From positions 1 through 64,000 of the forward strand of contig NZ_QGDB01000009.1 of the NCBI RefSeq assembly GCF_003149535.1: a stretch of 64,000 nucleotides of DNA, read 5' to 3'. Source of the stretch: Falsochrobactrum shanghaiense (GTDB lineage Bacteria > Pseudomonadota > Alphaproteobacteria > Rhizobiales > Rhizobiaceae). Under the pieces are notes generated by a model. That model was not told the DNA's origin. It worked only from the letters and a program-made list of their open reading frames with translations, and did no database searches. Below are positions 60,319-64,000 of the stretch, piece by piece. The position numbers were made by a program, and so were the translations under genes. The first letter of the stretch is position 1, and each line of letters begins with the position of its first letter.

Positions 60319-62149
60319 TACCGCCCCCCTCTCTCCCGACCGACCCGTGCTCTCGGTAACGGACCTGACTGCCGCGTTCAAGCAGCGCGATGGCAGTTAT
60401 CGCACCATCATCGACAAGATTTCCTTTGACATTGCGCCGCGCGAAACGCTAGCCGTCGTGGGTGAATCCGGCTCCGGCAAGAGTGTTACCGCTATGTCGA
60501 TCATGCGTCTTCTGGCGGACCGTTCCACCCGCATCACTGGCAAGGTCGAACTGGATGGCAGGAGCCTGCTGGATCTCACCGAACAGGACATGCGCACCGT
60601 GCGCGGCAATGACATTGCCATGATCTTCCAGGAACCGATGACAAGCCTCAATCCGTTGATGACAGTTGGCGCGCAGATCGGTGAAGTTCTGGTACGCCAT
60701 CGCGGCATGTCCTGGGCGAAAGCGCGTACGGAAAGCATCCGCATGCTCGAACGCGTCCGCATCCCGGAAGCGGCTCGCCGTCTCGCTGAATATCCCCACC
60801 GCCTATCGGGCGGTATGCGCCAACGTGTCATGATTGCCATGGCGCTCGCCTGCAAACCACGCCTTCTGATCGCCGACGAGCCGACCACTGCACTTGATGT
60901 GACCATTCAGGCCCAGACCCTCGCCCTGATGAAAGTCCTTCAGGAAGAAGAAGGCATGGGCATCCTCTTCATCACCCATGACATGGGCGTGGTGTCGGAA
61001 GTAGCAGACCGCACGCTGGTCATGCTGAAGGGCAATGCGGTGGAGCGCGGCAAGACCACCGATATTTTCAACGCACCGACCCATCCCTATACTAAAGCGC
61101 TCTTGGCAGCGGTTCCGACGCTTGGTTCCATGGCGGGCGAAGCATTGCCGATGCGCTTCCCATGCGTGGATGCCAAGACTGGCATCGCGACCCCTCCCCC
61201 GCTCGCAGTCGATACGGTAGCCCAAGATGAGCTGCCTGTTCTCACGGTCAAGAACCTTACCACCCGCTACACGGTCGGTCGTGGCCTGATCGGCAAGCCG
61301 AAATTCGCCATTCACGCCGTGGAAAATGTCTCCTTCGAACTGCGCAAGGGCGAAACGCTGGCGCTGGTGGGCGAATCCGGTTGCGGCAAGTCAACGCTGG
61401 GCCGCTCGGTCCTGCGTCTGGTTGAGCCCAAATCCGGCGAGATCAAACTTCACGGCACCGATATCGGTGACCTTAATGCCAGCGCTTTACGGCGCATGCG
61501 CCGTAGCGCACAGCTGATTTTCCAGGATCCCTATGCAAGTCTTGATCCGCGTTATTCCGTGGGAACCGCCATTGCCGAGCCGCTCTTGACCCATGGACTG
61601 GCAACCAAGGCCCAAGCGCGCGAGCGCGTGGCGGCCCTTCTGGAGCGCGTTGGCCTCAGTGCCGATTACGCCACCCGCTATCCGCATGAATTTTCGGGTG
61701 GCCAGCGCCAGCGTATCTCGATTGCCCGCGCGCTTGCATTAGAACCTTCCATGATCGTCGCCGATGAAGCGGTCTCGGCGCTCGATGTCTCGATTAAAGC
61801 GCAGGTTCTGAACCTAATGCTCGATCTTCAGGAGAACCTAAAGATCGCCTATCTCTTCATCTCGCATGACATGGCGGTGGTGGAGCGGATCAGCCATCGC
61901 GTCGCCGTTATGTATCTCGGCGAAATCGTCGAGATCGGGCCGCGCGAAGCCATCTTCAGCAATCCCCAGCATGCCTATACCAAAAAACTGCTGGCAGCCG
62001 TGCCCAAGGTCGATCCGGCCCGCCGTGGTCGCAAGCTTCAGATATCCAATGACGAGATTCTCAGCCCGATCCGTCCGATGGGTTATGTTCCGCCAGCACG
62101 TACCTATCGCGCAGTAGGCAACGATCATTTCGTTTGCGAAAGCAGATAA
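60311..62149 (+). CDS. Fused double ATPase of a peptide-type ABC transporter (DppD-DppF)
   Basis: 612 aa with two complete nucleotide-binding domains. Domain 1: Walker A GESGSGKS (51-58), signature [15 protein letters not shown], Walker [13 protein letters not shown]. Domain 2: Walker A GESGCGKS (about 355-362), signature [15 protein letters not shown], Walker [13 protein letters not shown]. Each is followed by the oligopeptide/dipeptide C-terminal extension ([12 protein letters not shown] and [12 protein letters not shown]). The fusion replaces separate DppD and DppF chains. GGAGGAG before the ATG at 60311, overlapping the peptidase stop, supports this start. Confidence 0.93.
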   Translation: MFDTAPLSPDRPVLSVTDLTAAFKQRDGSYRTIIDKISFDIAPRETLAVVGESGSGKSVTAMSIMRLLADRSTRITGKVELDGRSLLDLTEQDMRTVRGNDIAMIFQEPMTSLNPLMTVGAQIGEVLVRHRGMSWAKARTESIRMLERVRIPEAARRLAEYPHRLSGGMRQRVMIAMALACKPRLLIADEPTTALDVTIQAQTLALMKVLQEEEGMGILFITHDMGVVSEVADRTLVMLKGNAVERGKTTDIFNAPTHPYTKALLAAVPTLGSMAGEALPMRFPCVDAKTGIATPPPLAVDTVAQDELPVLTVKNLTTRYTVGRGLIGKPKFAIHAVENVSFELRKGETLALVGESGCGKSTLGRSVLRLVEPKSGEIKLHGTDIGDLNASALRRMRRSAQLIFQDPYASLDPRYSVGTAIAEPLLTHGLATKAQARERVAALLERVGLSADYATRYPHEFSGGQRQRISIARALALEPSMIVADEAVSALDVSIKAQVLNLMLDLQENLKIAYLFISHDMAVVERISHRVAVMYLGEIVEIGPREAIFSNPQHAYTKKLLAAVPKVDPARRGRKLQISNDEILSPIRPMGYVPPARTYRAVGNDHFVCESR

Positions 62150-62188
62150 ATGATCGGGCGCTGCGGCGACCCATTCTGCCCCCGATAA

Positions 62189-62225
62189 AAAAGAGCCATT
62201 CTGGTAATGCCGGAGCGGCTCTTTT
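62189..62225. terminator. Bidirectional terminator
   Basis: AAAAGAGCC at 62189-62197 pairs with GGCTCTTTT at 62217-62225. The A-run on one side and T-run on the other make it work for both convergent genes, the double ATPase from the left and the hydrolase from the right. Confidence 0.75.
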
Positions 62226-62247
62226 CATATCTTGTGTCATCGATGGC

Positions 62248-63171
62248 TTATGCGACCGGCGTGGGTTCTTGACCGCCAAAGAACTGCTGGAAGGGCTCCA
62301 GCACCATCTGCGGCTTTTCTTCAGCTGGATAATGGCCGGTCGGAATGGCCCAGCCGCGCAGGTTCGGCGCCCATGCAGACCACGCTTCAAGTGGGTTGTA
62401 ATGACGACCACAATGACTGTTGCTGCCCCACAGGACAAGCACCGGGCATTCGATCTGGCGATTTCCGAAATCAGCGCTGTCCATTGCAAAGTCCAGAGAA
62501 ACGGTTGCGCGATAGTCCTCGCAGACCGCATGAATCTGCTCATGCGTGGTGCAGCGCTTGTATTCAGCCATGGCCAGCGGATCGAAAATCGACAGACCAA
62601 CGCCCTTCTTGTTGAGCTTGTAATCAATGTAATAGCTCAGGTCGCTGCCCAGAAGCTTTTCTGGAAACGGGGCCTTCTGCGCCATGAAGAACCAGTGATA
62701 TGCTTCAAGGCCCCAGCCGAGACTGACATGGGTCAGTGCATGGTGGGTCGGAACGATATCGAGCGAGGCAAGGCGCTCAACGCGGTTCGGCGCATCCAGC
62801 GCCATGCGAAAGGCAACGCGCGCGCCGCGGTCATGGCCGGCAACCTGAAACCGCTCCAAGCCAAGCCGGTCCATTACTTCCAGATTGTCCTGAGCCATGG
62901 CACGGAATGTGTAACCGGAATGATCCTCGCCACCATCGGGCTTGGAACTGTCGCCATAGCCGCGCAGATCAGGCAAGACCACGGTGAATTGTTCCGCAAG
63001 CTTCGGTGCGATGCGGTGCCAGCTGACATGGGTCAGCGGATTGCCGTGCAAAAGCAGAAGCGCCGGACCCTTTCCGCCGACGGCTACGTTGATTTCAGCA
63101 CCCTTGGTGCGAATACGCTGGTGTTTGAAGCCGGGCAGAAGCTTTTCTGCGTTGGAGAGGGCAGATGACAT
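62248..63171 (-). CDS. Alpha/beta hydrolase, haloacetate dehalogenase-like
   Basis: 307 aa. HGNP (42-45) gives the oxyanion hole, Asp114 in GHDRGARVA is the nucleophile, Arg115 and Arg118 would hold a carboxylate, Asp138 and His280 (TGHYPAEE) complete the active site, and His159-Trp160 and Tyr220 match the halide site of fluoroacetate dehalogenases. The Trp expected in the stretch around 180-190 is missing (YIDYKLNKKG). It could thus dehalogenate a 2-haloacid, or be a related epoxide or ester hydrolase. GAAAGG precedes the ATG at 63171. Co-directional with and 56 bp downstream of the dehydrogenase at the right edge. Confidence 0.82.
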   Translation of the reverse strand: MSSALSNAEKLLPGFKHQRIRTKGAEINVAVGGKGPALLLLHGNPLTHVSWHRIAPKLAEQFTVVLPDLRGYGDSSKPDGGEDHSGYTFRAMAQDNLEVMDRLGLERFQVAGHDRGARVAFRMALDAPNRVERLASLDIVPTHHALTHVSLGWGLEAYHWFFMAQKAPFPEKLLGSDLSYYIDYKLNKKGVGLSIFDPLAMAEYKRCTTHEQIHAVCEDYRATVSLDFAMDSADFGNRQIECPVLVLWGSNSHCGRHYNPLEAWSAWAPNLRGWAIPTGHYPAEEKPQMVLEPFQQFFGGQEPTPVA

Positions 63172-63227
63172 TAACGAACCTTTCTCTTCCTTCACGCCGC
63201 CAGACGGCGCTCCCATATTTTTCCGGA

Positions 63228-64000
63228 TCAGGCTTCCTCGACCTGAAGTGCGTTCCGACCTTCGAGTGCGCGGCAAACAGCATCGGTTACATCTTGTGTA
63301 TTGGCCGTTCCGCCCACATCCGGCGTCATGATGCCGGCTGCGCAAACTTGTTCAATCGCAGTCATCAGCCGTGCAGCAGCCGCATTCTCCCCCAGATGCT
63401 CAAGCATCTGCACCGCAGTCCAGAAGGTTGCGATCGGATTGGCGATGCCCTTGCCTGTAATATCAAAAGCGGAGCCATGGATTGGCTCGAACATCGAGGG
63501 GAAGCGGCGCTCTGGATCGATATTGCCGGTTGGTGCAACGCCGAGGCTGCCCGCCAGCGCTCCGGCAAGATCAGACAGAATATCAGCGTGAAGATTAGTG
63601 GCAACGATAGTATCGAGGCTCTTCGGATTGAGCGTCATACGCACCGCCATGGCATCAACCAGCATCTTGTCCCAGGTAACATCCGGGAATTCAGCCGCTA
63701 CCTCTGCCGCGATCTCGTCCCACATCACCATGCCATGGCGCTGCGCATTGGACTTGGTGACCACCGTCAGAAGCTTGCGTGGGCGCGACTGCGCGATACG
63801 GAAAGCATAGCGCATAATCCGTGTAACGCCAACGCGGGTGAAAATTGACACTTCTGTCCCGACTTCTTCCGGTAGCCCCTTATGCGCACGCCCGCCACTG
63901 CCCGAATATTCGCCTTCGGAATTTTCGCGCACGATCACCCAGTCGAGATCTCCCGGCCCACAATCACGCAGTGGCGTGCGGATGCCCGGCAGGATACGCG
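63228..64000 (-). CDS. Tartrate/isopropylmalate-type dehydrogenase, C-terminal part (cut by window edge)
   Basis: The frame is open to the right edge, so the start lies outside. About 257 codons are visible, from RILPGIRTPLRD on: the conserved IVRENSEGEYSGSGGRAHKG, YAFRIAQSRPRKLLTVVTKSN, ATNLHADILSDLAGALAGSLGVAPTGNI (HADILSD in place of FGDILSD), HGSAFDITGKGIANPIATFW. These are the beta-decarboxylating dehydrogenase blocks. It is the third member of this family in block 3 and closest in style to the tartrate/D-malate group (51645). Confidence 0.88.
   Translation of the reverse strand, partial: RILPGIRTPLRDCGPGDLDWVIVRENSEGEYSGSGGRAHKGLPEEVGTEVSIFTRVGVTRIMRYAFRIAQSRPRKLLTVVTKSNAQRHGMVMWDEIAAEVAAEFPDVTWDKMLVDAMAVRMTLNPKSLDTIVATNLHADILSDLAGALAGSLGVAPTGNIDPERRFPSMFEPIHGSAFDITGKGIANPIATFWTAVQMLEHLGENAAAARLMTAIEQVCAAGIMTPDVGGTANTQDVTDAVCRALEGRNALQVEEA

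Noticed and set aside
62134-63168. 344-codon frame opposite the dehalogenase-like hydrolase
   Set aside because: No domain; the minus-strand hydrolase has a complete set of active-site residues and a ribosome site.
1-64000. Insertion sequences, transposases, integrases, CRISPR arrays, tRNA or rRNA genes
   Set aside because: Looked for transposase-type proteins, regularly spaced repeats and conserved RNA sequences; none seen. The islands may still be mobile, but no mobility gene lies in this window.

Overview
The window reads like an alphaproteobacterium of the Rhizobiales/Brucellaceae type. This is inferred from protein style, compact co-directional operons and moderately high GC; no rRNA, tRNA or other taxonomic marker gene is present. 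I see no insertion sequence, CRISPR array, replication origin or tRNA. Almost everything is catabolic or transport-related, so this is accessory DNA made of three blocks.

Block 1 (about 1-37.1 kb) is a large acyl-CoA catabolic island. It holds a TRAP transporter (dctQMP), two acyl-CoA ligases, a family III CoA-transferase, two acyl-CoA dehydrogenases, six crotonase-family proteins (one of the MenB/BadI ring-cleavage type), five intact SDR dehydrogenases, two 3-hydroxyacyl-CoA dehydrogenases, a MaoC hydratase, a beta-ketoadipyl-CoA-type thiolase, a thiolase-like protein without its nucleophilic Cys plus a DUF35 partner, an alcohol/aldehyde dehydrogenase pair, a lactonase-like hydrolase, and the start of ETF-ubiquinone oxidoreductase. 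The gene content fits conversion of a cyclic alcohol, aldehyde or acid to a CoA thioester, beta-oxidation-like oxidation of the ring, BadI-like hydrolytic ring opening, and breakdown to acetyl-CoA and succinyl-CoA. The substrate cannot be read from sequence. In the middle sit a sigma-54-dependent activator and a divergent rpoN copy. I find seven sites of the exact form TGGCAT-N5-TTGC, at 5247-5261(-), 5629-5643(+), 15036-15050(-), 15100-15114(+), 20190-20204(+), 30753-30767(-) and 31076-31090(+). They sit in front of rpoN and of six metabolic operons arranged as three divergent pairs. This is a self-contained sigma-54 regulon and the most interesting feature of the window.

Block 2 (about 37.2-43.4 kb) is a LysR regulator divergent from a run of MFS exporter, exported cyclophilin-like protein, cupin, SDR, NAD(P)-binding protein and RibD-like reductase. 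It looks like a small stress or detoxification operon. It ends in non-coding sequence and the remnant of a second MFS exporter.

Block 3 (about 43.4-64 kb) holds chrA, three beta-decarboxylating (isopropylmalate/tartrate-type) dehydrogenases, two MmgE/PrpD proteins, a four-domain rhodanese, a PdxA homologue, a LysR regulator, two M20 metallopeptidases, a complete dipeptide-type ABC transporter with a fused double ATPase, and a dehalogenase-like alpha/beta hydrolase. Four near-palindromic ATTGTCAACAAT-like sites in the three control regions (48.8, 50.4 and 54.07 kb) suggest one repressor controls it. No GntR-type gene is visible in the window. The genes suggest import of an amide- or peptide-like compound, its hydrolysis, and oxidation of a hydroxy- or dicarboxylic acid product; the actual substrate is unknown.
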